Assembly (NCBI RefSeq): GCF_036370855.1
Contig: NC_088102.1
Location: 25,463,001 to 25,527,000 of the forward strand
DNA length: 64,000 nt
Direction of reading: 5' to 3'
Origin: Dromaius novaehollandiae
Taxonomy: Eukaryota > Chordata > Aves > Casuariiformes > Dromaiidae
Of this stretch, positions 26,140 to 38,700 are shown in pieces; position 1 is the first letter of the stretch, and the number at the start of each line of letters is the position of its first letter. Below the pieces are notes generated by a model. That model was not told where the DNA came from. It saw only the letters and a program-made list of their open reading frames with translations, and made no database searches. The position numbers and the translations under genes were made by a program.

Positions 26140-26300
26140 CTCGGTCATTTGTGCTCTGATTATCTCTCATTACCGACGACCTTGCTGTAATGAGTTTTAA
26201 TCTGCCTCGTATTAATTAGAAACATTTTCATTAGCCAGCTCAATTTTAGGTAAATAGCTAATAGAAGCAACTGAGCTGCAATTAGTTATCTGTGGGGCAG
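26140..26300. promoter_or_regulatory. Candidate conserved enhancer (homeodomain-motif cluster)
   Basis: Within about 160 bases there are CATTA, TAATGAG, TTTAATC, ATTAATTAG, CATTAGC, GCTAATAG and CAATTAG. CpGs are kept in an otherwise AT-rich intron. This look is typical of vertebrate conserved non-coding enhancers. Conservation itself cannot be seen in one sequence. Confidence 0.35.
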
Positions 26301-26861
26301 TTCAGGAGGAAAATCAGAAGAAGGGAACAGCTGTTTCCCCTCTGAACACCTCTGAGATATAATGCACTATTCTGTCCAGGTCTCCTTAGCAGGGAGAACA
26401 AGGAGCAATAGGAAGGAAGATAAGGGGAAAATAGCATATTGAAATAACTGGGATGTAGCACTTCTATGACTATGGCATTACCAACCCATTTTCTCCTACT
26501 AAAAGTTCCAGATCAAACTGCTGAATGTGTGAATTTGAGAGTCAAGGTGAGTCCTTCGCACCTACAGACATCATCTCCAGAGAGCAACATTCTGCTGTGT
26601 TGAAGGCTCAGCCAAAAAGGAGATGAATTTGGTGCTGCACACAGCAGGCCGAGCAGGCCCCTCATTCTTGAGGATTTGAAAGTAGAACCCAGAAACCAGG
26701 CCTCTCCTATAAGATCTTCTTTAGCCCCAGAAGGGGGGTCCCTTCTAGTCTGAATAACCTAACTAGCAGGGTATTATACACTGTGAGATGCTAACTTATT
26801 TTCAGTAGGTAGGTACAGGCACTCAGTACCATGCCATAGGACTTTTTAATAAGATTATTTA

Positions 26862-27060
26862 ATACTTCTATAGCAAGTTTCATACATAGCTCTGAAAGTA
26901 CTTCACAAAAGCAAACGCTCATTCTTTTTTGACCAGGAAAATAAACTGCAGAAGAGAGAAAGGATTTGCCTGGCTCCCCCAAGCCACACTAATGGCAGGA
27001 CTGGGAATAAAAATCAAAGCCCCTGATTCTGTTCTCTTCACTAGATTGCCCTACCTGACA
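26862..27060 (+). repeat. Amniote MIR-like SINE
   Basis: The order of pieces matches old amniote MIR elements: TAGCTCTGAAAGTACTTCAC (rule: ...AAAGCGCTTTAC), then GATTTGCCTGGCTCC, AAGCCACACTAATGGCAGGA, CTGGGAATAAAA, and CTTCACTAGATTGCCCT at the end. The orientation is sense on the plus strand. This is the clearest SINE fossil in the window. Confidence 0.65.
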
Positions 27061-30000
27061 CACATCCAAAGCAAAAACTCAAGCAAAAGTGAAAAATAGA
27101 AGGACATCTCTTAATGGTCAGGATCATCTTAGAGACATTTTTCGCTTCTAGCGAAATCTATGACTGTCTGTTTCAAATGTCCTTTGCTTTACAGTTAGAG
27201 ATATCTGATGATTTACTATAAATACACACTGAAGTACCACTAGGGCAGGTATTGCCTCACTACAGATATTAAAGTCAAGCTTTGGAAGGTAAGAAAGGAA
27301 GTGAAATTTAAAACAGTAATATGTTCTAATGCTTCTTGGCAGTCTGGGAAACTTACACCCAAAATCTTGAGCTAGTTCATGGGAACCTGGGAGGGCAACA
27401 ATGCAAAATGAAGGCTAGATTCCACTCCACATGCTAAATCAGACCTGTTATATCCCACGCATGAAGAGTGAGACTCACACACAGCTCCCTACTATCACTG
27501 TCATGGCTCTATCTCTTGTATTTGCAGTGCTGAGATAACCCCATTGCTGTTCAGTGACCCTTTGTGCTAGACTTAGCTGTTCTGCCAGAGCTGTGATCCA
27601 TCCACCAAGGGTGTCTGACACACTGCTGGCCTCCAGGCCTGCAGAGGAGCTGCAGGGCTGAGCAGGAGCTGTGCCACATGCCAGGGCTCTGCCAGCAGGC
27701 TGTCTCCAGGCTTGCTCCTACTTCCATCCCCCAGATGGCCTTACATACTGGCATGTATCCCACCAGAAACGATGTGCCATGCAAATGCCCTGTTGTATGA
27801 CTGCATATACTGGGACCCATACACTGACTGAAGAAAAGGTTGGGAGATCTGGTCAGGGCAAAAGCAAAGATGTCACAGCCACTGAGAGTCCAATGCTTCT
27901 GTTCAATTTTGTAACCTGTGGAGCTATTTTAAACATAGGAATGTGGAAAATCTGTACAGCTCAGTCCTGCTCCCTTGTCCACTGTCTGCTGAGGACACTG
28001 GGAACACCAGAATCTGAGGGCCCCACAATGCAAGGCGCTGGCCTAGGCCAAGTCCCTGTGATGGCAGAATTTGTCTTTTTACCTCCCTCTCAGCAAATTC
28101 TGTTCAGTTTCTTTTCTTCTTGGAAAGGAAAAGGAAGTGCTGTGTCCAGGACACAGCACAAAGGTGCAGTCCATTCTCTCTTAAAGCTGTTATCAGTCCA
28201 GAGGGAAGCCCTCTCAGGAAGAAGACAATACCTGTGACTACACAACAGATTCTTCACACCATCTTTGGTTTGAGACCAGGCACGCTGATGTAAATGGTAC
28301 TTCCACATGAAGATGGGATAAGATCAGACCTGCATGAGAAGGAAGCACCAGACCTAGCGATAATCGTACACACAGACCTAGAGACCTGGGATGTTACAAC
28401 TACTTGCACAGTGGGCAGGCTCACAAAACTGCCCTCAGTGCCCTGTTGTCCTTGTAGAGCTGAGACAAAGATCTGTCCTGTATTTCATTGCAGAGCATCC
28501 CTGGAGGATGAGAAGTCACTCAGCAGCATGGCTGCAGAAGACACACAGACATTTACAGAAGCCGCAGTGAAATTAGACACGTGTCTCAATCCATTGATCA
28601 TAGTGCCTGCAGCTCCAGTTACAAGGCAGGTGAAATGATAATAAATTTGACACAGCATCCTCTCAAAATCTTGCTAATAAAATTAATTCAGCTCAGCTTG
28701 GATCAGACCATGAGGGACTGGAGCGAAAACAAGCTGAGGTTTTGCAAGGATACCATCTTAAATGGCCTTGTGTTTAGCTACAGCAGAGGGTCCCAGCCAT
28801 CAGTGCTATTAAGCCCTGTTCTATTTGCTGTCTTCAGTCACTGTAAGGAAGAAGTTCAACTGAGATGTGTTACTTTCAGAGGTGCTCCCAAAACAGGAGC
28901 TTCTGTCACACTCTACAGAAACCATAGACTAAAGACTTAACAGCAAAAGATAATTTTGTGCAGCAAAAAGAACCTGAAGAGAAAACACTCCCCATACAGC
29001 TACATCCATGTAAGGAGACCCTGAGAAGGCAGTTGCTTGGGAAGGGAAGGCTGGTCCTGGACCATGGGGAGGGTGGGAGGAAGAGCTCACACAAGCCCAC
29101 AGTGGGAATTGGCTGCCACTGAAACTCATACAGTTATGGCTACGCACAGGGAGGCTTCACATCAGGGAGAGGGGCGTAGAGATGCTCCCTTCACTGAAAA
29201 AAAGTCTTAAGTCTCAGATGGAGTAGAGGGAGCAAAACAAACAAGAAAGGGAACATTAGGAGCTGCTTCCAGGTGACTGAACCAGGATGGGATAAAGTGA
29301 GGAAGTTTCTTGATTCACCTTCAATAAATAAAACCAGATGGTGCCAAGAGGGATGACTTGGTAACACTTTCCAAGAGGACAGACACTGTAAAGGGGAAGG
29401 GAAACACAGGGTGTTACCAGAATTAGCAAAGAAGAAGGAGATGAGAGGAAATGAATATCAAGGAAATCTGTTCAGTGCTGAATATTCCTGGCCTTCAAAG
29501 CAAATTGAAGGAGCTCAGCAGCAGAGATGAAGATGCACACCTGGGAGCCACTTGCCTTAGTGTCTGTATCCCATCCTGCAATACATGGAGATGAAAGAGC
29601 CATGGAGTCCACAGGAACCACCAATGGACAGAAGATATACTGAAAGATATACTGACAGAGAGGCGAAGTTTATTGGGATGGATGTCCCAAGCACAGAAGG
29701 AAAGACAGAGAAAGCTCAGCTGAGTCTCATCTAATTCAGCAGCTGTGGGTCAGGACAGGATAGCTTCACACAGTCTGTTCTCCTGTGTGAGCATGCAAGG
29801 AAGAAGGAAGCACACAGGCAGGCGTTGTTGCTGGAGGGGAGAAATCGTCACATCCACTTTGTAGACGCCAAAGAATCTGGGCTGACATTTTTCTCTTCCC
29901 AACAGTCAAATCCCACCCTACCAGCTGCACGTCACAGCTGACCTCCAGTCAGGACCCATCTGAGTCAACGTCAGGTGATTAAGCCCTGCGACAGCAGCTT

Positions 30001-33000
30001 CTCCCTCTCATACATACATAACTTCTCTCCTGGCAGGTCACCCCAGTGGCCAGGAGAGCACAGCAAAAAGGCTCCCTCTGTTATAGCCACACAGATGGTT
30101 TCCAGCATTCAGCATGGTCACAGTACCCAGAAAGAAGAATTTCCATTGCAATCTCTCTGGAGAGCTCAGTAAAACACTCCTTACCAAACTGACAGAGGCA
30201 GATTCCTTTCCCCTTCTTTAATCTGAGAAGACTGACCTTCAAAGTACAGCCCTTTTCCCATAGGAACAGGGTGCCTGGAGAGGAGAGGGACAGCAACACA
30301 AGAAATACCTAGAAGTGATTAAGTTAGATTGACTAGGAAGTCAGGAGGGATAACAACCATGGGATTACACTGTCAATTCCACAAAACTACAGTGACTGTC
30401 ATAGCACTAGGTCCAGTAGTAAGACAGTGGCAGGGTTACCAGTGCCAGTAAGTCATCGTCACTAGTAAAGCGCAATTCTACTTTAAAAAGTGCCTACGTA
30501 AAAAAAAAAAAAAAGGCCCCTTGTTACTCAGCAGATCTGTTACCCTCTGGGTATCAGAGTCAGAGCTGCTGACTTTAGTGAAAAAAAAATATTTATATAA
30601 GTTATTCCAGCTTTTTCCTCTGGTTAACACTGCACAGCTCAGCACTCAGAAAGGAAGCTGGAGTCTATTAGCATCCCAGCAATGACACCGCTATGGGAGA
30701 CTGAGCTGGTGTCTCTTCTGATTCATGTACAATCAATACACTTGTTAAACTGCAATTAGAAGGTCAGATCCTTCTTCTCAGCCACTCCTTTGCTTTCAGG
30801 CTGAAAACAATAGGTTTGTGCAGGTGTCAGTGGAAGCAGAATCTGGAAACAATGGGCTTATGTGGGTGCCACTGAAGGCAGCACTGGGCCTACTGAATCT
30901 TTATGGCTGCTGGGAACACAAGCATCAGAGAGAACCTATGCTGGCTTTCAAGCTGCCAGTTAAAAATAGCAGAGACAGCAGTTAAAAAAAAATATTTAAG
31001 AATATTTGACATGGCATCACACTGAGATGAATAAAATGACATCCCAGGTGAGGCTGCATGTTGATTAGTCACCATCTAGAGCACATTACTTTGCTCCCAC
31101 AATAGGCGGAAGGAATTACCCCCAACACTACTAAAGGTAATTGCCTTTGTCACAGATGGTATCACAACGAACTATACTGCATGCATTTTCCCTGCACTTG
31201 GCTGTGGCTCACCCAGGCTGTGAAAGGAATGAAATTGAGATCATCTGTGTATACACTTACATATTCAACATTTTGCCCTTTCCATTGCCAGTTGCTGAGT
31301 TTGCCCACTCATCTAAGAGATGAATGAGCATCCACAAGGCAGGGATGCTGCATTTGTAAATGTCAAACATATTATAAGAAACTAGAGTAAAATAGTCAGT
31401 AAAGCTGCTGGATGTCTTGTCTCATTCTAATTTCAAGAAAATGGAATGTCTTTCCACCTGCAGACTCATTGCCAGCTGTTATTTTACTTATAAGGAATGT
31501 GGTACAACATGAAATGTTATCATTGCATGGGGAGTTGGGCACACAGCCAACAAGAAAAGGCACAGAAAGCCTTCATCTTGAGGTTGCCTACCCCAACCAG
31601 GATCAAAGGACTAGTAAATACTGTATTTAACAGCAGTTCAACATAGGATATTATTAAATGGATTTCTGCTCCATTGCCTATGGAAGAATATCCCAACCCA
31701 TTTCCTCCACCCTCCCACAGAAGGCACTAGATATAGCAGAAAATGCACTTTATCAGATGAAGGTCAGAGATGGATCTTTTTTGCTATAAGAGATGCTGAT
31801 TGCTATTATCATCTGTGCAAGTACCCCAATGGGCAGGGTAAGAAAAGCTTGTTCTATCACTACCCAGTTACAACTTCTCTGTAGAGAAAACTGCCAATCT
31901 GACATGCTTGCCACAGTTTAAAAAACAAAAGAATCCATCTAAGAATCCAGAGGTTTTGGTCTGACTCTCACATGAGCAAAGGTCAATGTTACTTTGTCAA
32001 AATTGAGAGAATCTGGTGTAAGAAGGTAATGCTGGACAAGCAAAAGCAAGTGTAAATGCCAAAGGTAATACTGCAATGAAGACAACAGGCAAGAGACAAT
32101 CTTCATCAACAGACTAGATCAAAGATAGCCAATTTCTAATGTCGGCTAGAAGGTAAATGGCAAGCTCAAGAAAAAAGGCCTATCACAAAGACAATAAGTA
32201 CAAAAGCTGTCAGAAAAATAATGCTCCCAGGGAAAAACTGACAAAGATCCTCCAAAGAATCAGACCTTGCTGGCAAAATGCAACGCTATGGATAGTCTCA
32301 AAGACAAAACTTGCATGCCAGAAAGGACCATATAGAATTAGCAGTATACTAGATGGGTGTGAAGCAAAGGGATGAGAAGAAATCAGATGCTAGCAGTCTA
32401 AAAGTAATACTATCTATGACTTCTGGCCTCATGTATTCAATATTCAAGAATTTACATATCCCACACAGACCCCATGAAAAGGGATGAAATCACAGTGAAA
32501 CAGGGACTTGATTGAAGAAGGCAGAGGAAGATGGAAAATGGGATAAATGCAGACTTGGTCTGATCTCTGGAAAAGAGTAGAGTTTACAGCTCTCTCAGTA
32601 AGGGGTCCATGGCATGAGTGGCCGTGCTTTGATTACCATTGAGGATTTGTTCCTTTCCAGGGCAGGAACAGAGCACTGTATGCACAAGCACATGGCCACA
32701 GGCATCAAAAAGAACAGACAAGAGAGGGGATGCTGGTCCCAACTAGAGAGATCCCCTGCCAAGTCACTGCTTCCTGCTGACTCTAGTGAGACTAACAGGA
32801 AGGCAAAGATGAGAACCTAAACAGGCCTCCTCCAGCAGGCCTCTAAAGTCTACATGATGCCTATTCTGGAGCCTAAAATAAGTCCCTTTTTAATCATGTG
32901 TTCATTATCACTTGAGATTCACTAGTACCCCATAGTAGTCAATCATCTGTGAGATATATATCTAATTGCTTCTTTGAAAGTACAATTACCAAGTCCTGAC

Positions 33001-33649
33001 TGTGCACAGAAGCTGAGTAAGCTTCTAAAGAAACCGTAAGCAATTCAGATATGTCAAACTCCTACTGTCTAAGGCTTTGATAGAACACATCAGCCACAGG
33101 GAGGCAGAGTGCCTCAACACCTCCACCAGAGGAAGTCTTTGGGCCATATCGCAACAGCCCCTAGAGAGTACCCCACAGAAATAATATGGGTGGAAACCCT
33201 GCAACTTCCAGGGGAACACAGCAGGCAGAACATCATCAGACACTTGGAACTCAACCAGCACACCAGATCTGACATCCCTGGCCCAGGATACCCTTAATGG
33301 CCATAGAGCAATCCAGATCCTGACTTTATGTCTTCTCCTGAAATCCATCAAATCCAAAGTTCGGCATTCCTTACTCCCAAACCTACATGACACTACTCAA
33401 TCATGACCCAGACGGAAGACACTGGTCCAATACCAACTCTCAGCTGCAGAACCATGAAGACCTCCCTTCCATATGGCAATACACAGACCCAAGCTCATTT
33501 TGGCACATGACACTGGGAAAGCAAAAGCTCAATAAAAACAAGTCTGGAAACCTTATCTATACTCTATTCCTAGTTTCGTGAATCCCCACCATCTCCAACA
33601 AAATATGCGTTGGCTTATAGAGAAACACGTGTTTCTAGCAGTTATCTGG

Positions 33650-34330
33650 GAGCTGTTAGATTTTACTGTTCATTTGTCTGAAAGAAAGGAAAGAAATCTC
33701 CTCCATTGGCTTATTAATCTGCCATAATGAGAGTCTTCATAATTAATTTGTCCCTAACAGTTGCTTTGTAATGGTACCAAGAGAATACTTCAGGAATGGC
33801 AATTACCTCTGGTGTCAAAATGATGAGGAAAACAAATGTTCAACCATCAACAAAATGCAGCGCCTTTTCCACTCCCTCCTGATGGTGGGTGACAGCACTG
33901 CACATCAGAATTACAGTGCGGTTAATTACTAAGCATGTTGCAATTGAGAATTCATTTCCCATCTTGAGATGAAATTTGTTGAGCAATGCAGGTGGAAGGG
34001 GTGGCAGCTGCCACTGGGGTGGGGGTTGTGGGGGGGAGTGGTCTTCTCTATACATTGCTTCTTCTTCAATTAACTGCACATATGTCCAGCAATTACAAGC
34101 AGTGAAAAGGTTTTTGTAGATATTTAAAGGAACCTGCTTTCAATAGTTGCATGTATACCACACAATTTCAATGATTTTCTTAAATAAAGAGGCCTAAAAG
34201 CAAAAGGAGAGAGTTAGTCTTTTTTGCTGTTGCTTTATTTAAATTTAATATCCCACGAATAAAAAATGCATGCCTGCATTAGTCTTTCAATATTAATATG
34301 AAATGTAACAGGTTTCTAAGCTGTCTGCAA
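33650..34330. promoter_or_regulatory. Candidate conserved regulatory cluster
   Basis: This AT-rich stretch has homeodomain-like cores (TTATTAATC, CATAATTAATTTG, GGTTAATTACTAAGC), TTTAAATTTAAT and TCAATATTAATATG. It is not repeat-like by eye. It is interrupted by a G-rich patch near 34000-34035. Weak inference. Confidence 0.25.
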
Positions 34331-35761
34331 ATGGAAGAATTTCTTGGGCTATGAGCTCATCAGATTTTGGCATGCTAAGAAACCTGACATCCCACTGGTT
34401 CTGGAGTGGGATCTCCAAGAAAGAAGCTAAGGCACAGGCACTGTGGTGCTCATCTCTCCAGGTGAGAACCAAGCTCTGCTAGCACTGAAAATCCTGCTCC
34501 AGAGAGGGACTGGGAAGGGGAAGGGGGAATCTGCTGGCTTGACTGCCCATGACACAAGCATGCAAAGCCACAGACTGGGAGAGCTGTCCTGCCTGGACAA
34601 AGTGTTGAATCCACCTTGCTGGTCAGGGAGGCAGGAGCCGGTACAACTCTTAGGACCCTTCACATGCACCAGGTTGCAGACATCTCTCAACTTTGAGCAT
34701 GCAGTCCAGCACAAGCACTGGCTCACAGTGAACAAAGCAAGTTTCCAGCTGACAGCCTTACTGTGTAAGGGGAGACCCTTATCAGACCCATTTCTCACTC
34801 CCCATGCTTAGAAGCCAACATTTCATTATAACCCTGTTCCTCAGTCAAGGATCACCACTCCATATATTGGCAGTGAATAACTCTCAATTCAGACTCTGCC
34901 ACAGCAAAACTTTGGCTTATTGCAAGAAGTAGAAGCAGGGAAGCTGACATGAAGAGCAAGAGGAGAGACAGAGCAGGTGATACTAGGGCACCGCAGAGAT
35001 TAAACAGCTCCTGCTGGGCTCTACCCATCCTGCTGCCTGACTGTGAACACAAAGGAAAGGGCCCCAGGGAGGGAAGTGCATCTCCCTTACTTATCCTCTT
35101 GTGGCAACCCTACAATAAACAGATGGGAGTGCAAAGCCTGCTGCCCTTCAGCAATCCTGCAAAAACCTACTCATGTTGAGGGGCAACAGCAGTGGCCTAT
35201 ACCTCAGAAAAAAACACAATAAACAAAAGTAAAGGATAGTGAGCAACTCTCCAGAGCAGCCCTACAATAAGAAACAGGCTGCACACTTACAGAGTTGACA
35301 GGCAAACCAAAACCAATATACTTTCAAACAGAAACTGCAGGGGCAGTAAGGTCACTTTAGGAGCCGTTTTTAAAAAACAATTCTGCTAGTGACCTTTTCA
35401 GTGAATTTACCTCTAAATTCAGCAAAGCTGGCAAGACAGTAAATGGATCCAGGCTTTGCAGAGAACATTTCATAAAGCATTGTGCATAGCTGTGTATATG
35501 CCGCCTCACAGGCAGATTCATTGTTGAAGTGGAGCTAGGAACAGAGTGGAGGCTGTATAAAGATGACCCTTGTCACTATGTTTATCTGCTCCCTGTGGGT
35601 CCCTTCCAAGTCACATCAGCTCAGTACACTGACAAAAACAAGTTGTTACTGGTGTCAGACCTGCCAAGATGATGCTGCTGCATCAGGAGAGGAAGGAGCA
35701 GCAAGCTGCTCTGAATGGTGCACCATAAGCAGAATTTGCAGTCACTAAAACAGGACTTTCC

Positions 35762-35793
35762 AAAAAAAAAAAAAAAAAAGAAAGAAAGAAGAA
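35762..35793 (+). repeat. A-rich run (A18 then GAAA units)
   Basis: Eighteen A's followed by GAAAGAAAGAAGAAAAA. It could be the tail of an old retroposon, but no body was recognised on its 5' side. Confidence 0.8.
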
Positions 35794-38700
35794 AAACAGA
35801 AACCCCAAACCAATTCCATGGGACCACAATCAGGCTAGCAGTGAATGTGATTACCATTCCCCTTACTCTGAAGCCATCTTTGAGCCTTTGATTCTTTCTT
35901 GGAAGTGGCTATTTCAACAGAATCAGTCATACCCTGAACACACAGGCACACATCTACAAGCAGACAGATGTGCCTGTCTAGATGCACAAAAATGCAGACA
36001 CATGTGCTAACATCAACAGATTTCTAGGCAGGGCTTCCAAACAATTTCCCTAGTCAAGAAAGTAAGGGATAGCTGCAAAACCTGGCACTGAACCATACAT
36101 TTTATTGTGCCCCTGAACTAAATCAGCAGCTGCTTCAACCCAGAGAACACAGCTTCCTTATTCCCAGTTCCCGAGGCTTTCCCAGCCTGGCAGACCCTGG
36201 CCTGGCCCTGAGGCGCTGGATAAAGGAGGAGATCAGATTTTCCTTTGGAGACACCTTTTCCTCAACTGTGGAAATTGGGTGGGTCCCATGTGAGTATGAG
36301 GACTTGCCTAGAACCCACTAAGATGCCTTCAGCACTGTCAGGAACTTCAGAGACATGTTTGCAAGACATTGCCCACTGCAACAATTCCCTGACTTAACAG
36401 ACTAAATGAAGACACTGGCCTGACAGGTAAGGTAATTGTGTGTTACCCTCCAGCACATTCCTTTATCAGATACACTTTAGGGAGAATGTGATAAGGTCAC
36501 CGGTTTAGCAGAGCAAATCTACGGTATTCAGCCCTGCTTTACAATTCCAGCCTGGCCTGATATGTGAAATATCCTCTGTATGCACTTCCAGGCTTTTCAT
36601 CCCTGTTTTTACATCTCTGTACTCCTAACCTGAGTCCTTCAGGCTGGAGTTTTATTGCAAGCTGACTACAGTATCCTTTGGAAGGGGAACAGAATCCACA
36701 ATATGGGTCTTGTCAGGGATTCAAAGGACAAACAACACATAACATCTGAGAAGCCCAGTTTACCCTTCCAAGCACTAATGTGTCTCTATCACCAAGTGAA
36801 TGTTTTATGTATCTATTTTTCCTCGTCTCAGATAAAAAAAAGCCAGCTGTCTTCCTACTTTTAAAATAGGTAAAACACTGGCTACCTGTCAGCTCTACTG
36901 ATTTTATAGGTGGCCTTTAACAACCAACTTATATAAACTGGCCAGGAGGTCAAGGCTACTCGGTCTTTCATTAACATAACAGTCCTACATGGGGCTTCAA
37001 AGTCAACGGGACCAGCCTTAAGTTACTTACAGTAGCATGCTAAGCAATTCCCACTTCCTTCCCATTTCCTTCCATCTTTTCTCAGGCCTTCAATTTCCTG
37101 ATAAATCCTGTATGTATGTAATCCAATCTTCATCTAGGGTGAAAAATCTAGGCAAAGAAATAAATCTCAATTATGAGCTCTTCAGAGCAAATGACATCTC
37201 TTGCCAAGTCCCTGACTTTACACTGTTGAGTGTTTATTTCATGTTGGGACTCAAGGTGTACTCCAAACATTAAATAAAACAAGATTATTTCTCCACTTTC
37301 CAGTTCCTCTTTTCATAGTGCTCCTCATGGTACAGGTTCCTTGCAGCCTACATCCTTCAAGAGCTTCCTAGTGGTTTTCTCAATGCACCTGGTTGAGATG
37401 TTCCTCAAATGTTTCTCTGGCTATTATGTACCACCTCAGTAGCTGCAAGGAACCAAAATATTGAGGTCTTCTTCTGGGATTCAAATGCGAAGGGACAGCC
37501 CCACCTGGAGGGGAGAATCCAAAATGCTCCCAAGGCACACAGCTTCACTTCTGCTTGGGACAGTGCTGGACAGATGCAGGACCACTTGGGAAACCTTCTG
37601 TACAGACCAGTGGTATGCCTGGCACCTCACAATCATGCTCCTGAAATTTGAAGGACTTTAGAGATGAGGGGGCATGGCCAGGAAGAAAAGTGCAAATTAA
37701 ATGAGACAATATCTATTTCCCCTCACTTCTCTCCTTCTTCCTCCTCCAAAAATGTCACAGTGAGATGGCCCGTTTCTCTGAACAAATCACTGCAGAGGAC
37801 TGAAGAACATCCTGCTTCGCAGGCACACATCCCAAAGAGTGGACCTTCCTAAATGCTACAAAATTAAAACCTAGAGATGCTGTGGCCATAGTGTTCAGCT
37901 GACACCACTCTAGAAAGAAGAAGGAGGAAAAGGAAGTGTCTTATAATTACAAGATTTATTTTGCAGCTCGTTATATGTTTTCAGTGCAAAGCTTTCATGC
38001 TTTATGTGTTGGCAGGAAGTTTGCTAGACAGCAGTGCTCAAATGTAGAGTCATCAAACCACCAGCTGGCCCTGCTAGTAGCTTTTTTAGACTGCATTAGT
38101 GTCGACCAAGCCTTTTAGATGAAGAGACATCCTGGGGAGCACATAATAGGGCAACCTCACATGATCAGCTCAGGGACTGTGGACGGACTGTGAAGCTTTT
38201 CACCTCTCTATTCCTGGTACCCATTTAGCTTGGTGACAGATAGTCACTGCCACCTAATGGCTATTCAGTGTCTCATAAGAAGTTCATTTGATTCTTCTCA
38301 TTCTGGTTCATCACAGATTGAAGCACAGCCAAAGAGAACCACCACTGCATGCACTTGCCCCACTGCGAAGGGCAAGAACAGCCAACCAAGGCTGCAGAGA
38401 CAGAAATAACCACCTCCTTCACCTCTTAGAGGAAGTACATTAGTAGGGAACTTCTCTCTGAGAAACTCCTGTTCCTGAAGCTGCTGCAGAGTAGAACAGC
38501 CTACAGTCCCAACTTGGAGTTGCCTTTCTGCAGGAGGGCCATCGAGAGCTCCCAGGGACTTCTCTCTGCAGACACAGTCCAGCTCCATCATGAAGAAACT
38601 ATTTTAGGACATTGCTTCCTATTATTTAAGGCACACAGTGTTACTGTATCACGAGAGAGGGCCAAAGGCACAGGCTCTTTCACTAGTCTGAGCTACTCAG

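Noticed and set aside
27671..28237. 188-codon plus-strand frame
   Set aside because: No recognisable domain; composition and stop spacing are consistent with chance in a window this long.
33025..33393. 122-codon minus-strand frame near a CA-rich stretch
   Set aside because: No protein family or repeat recognised; likely chance.
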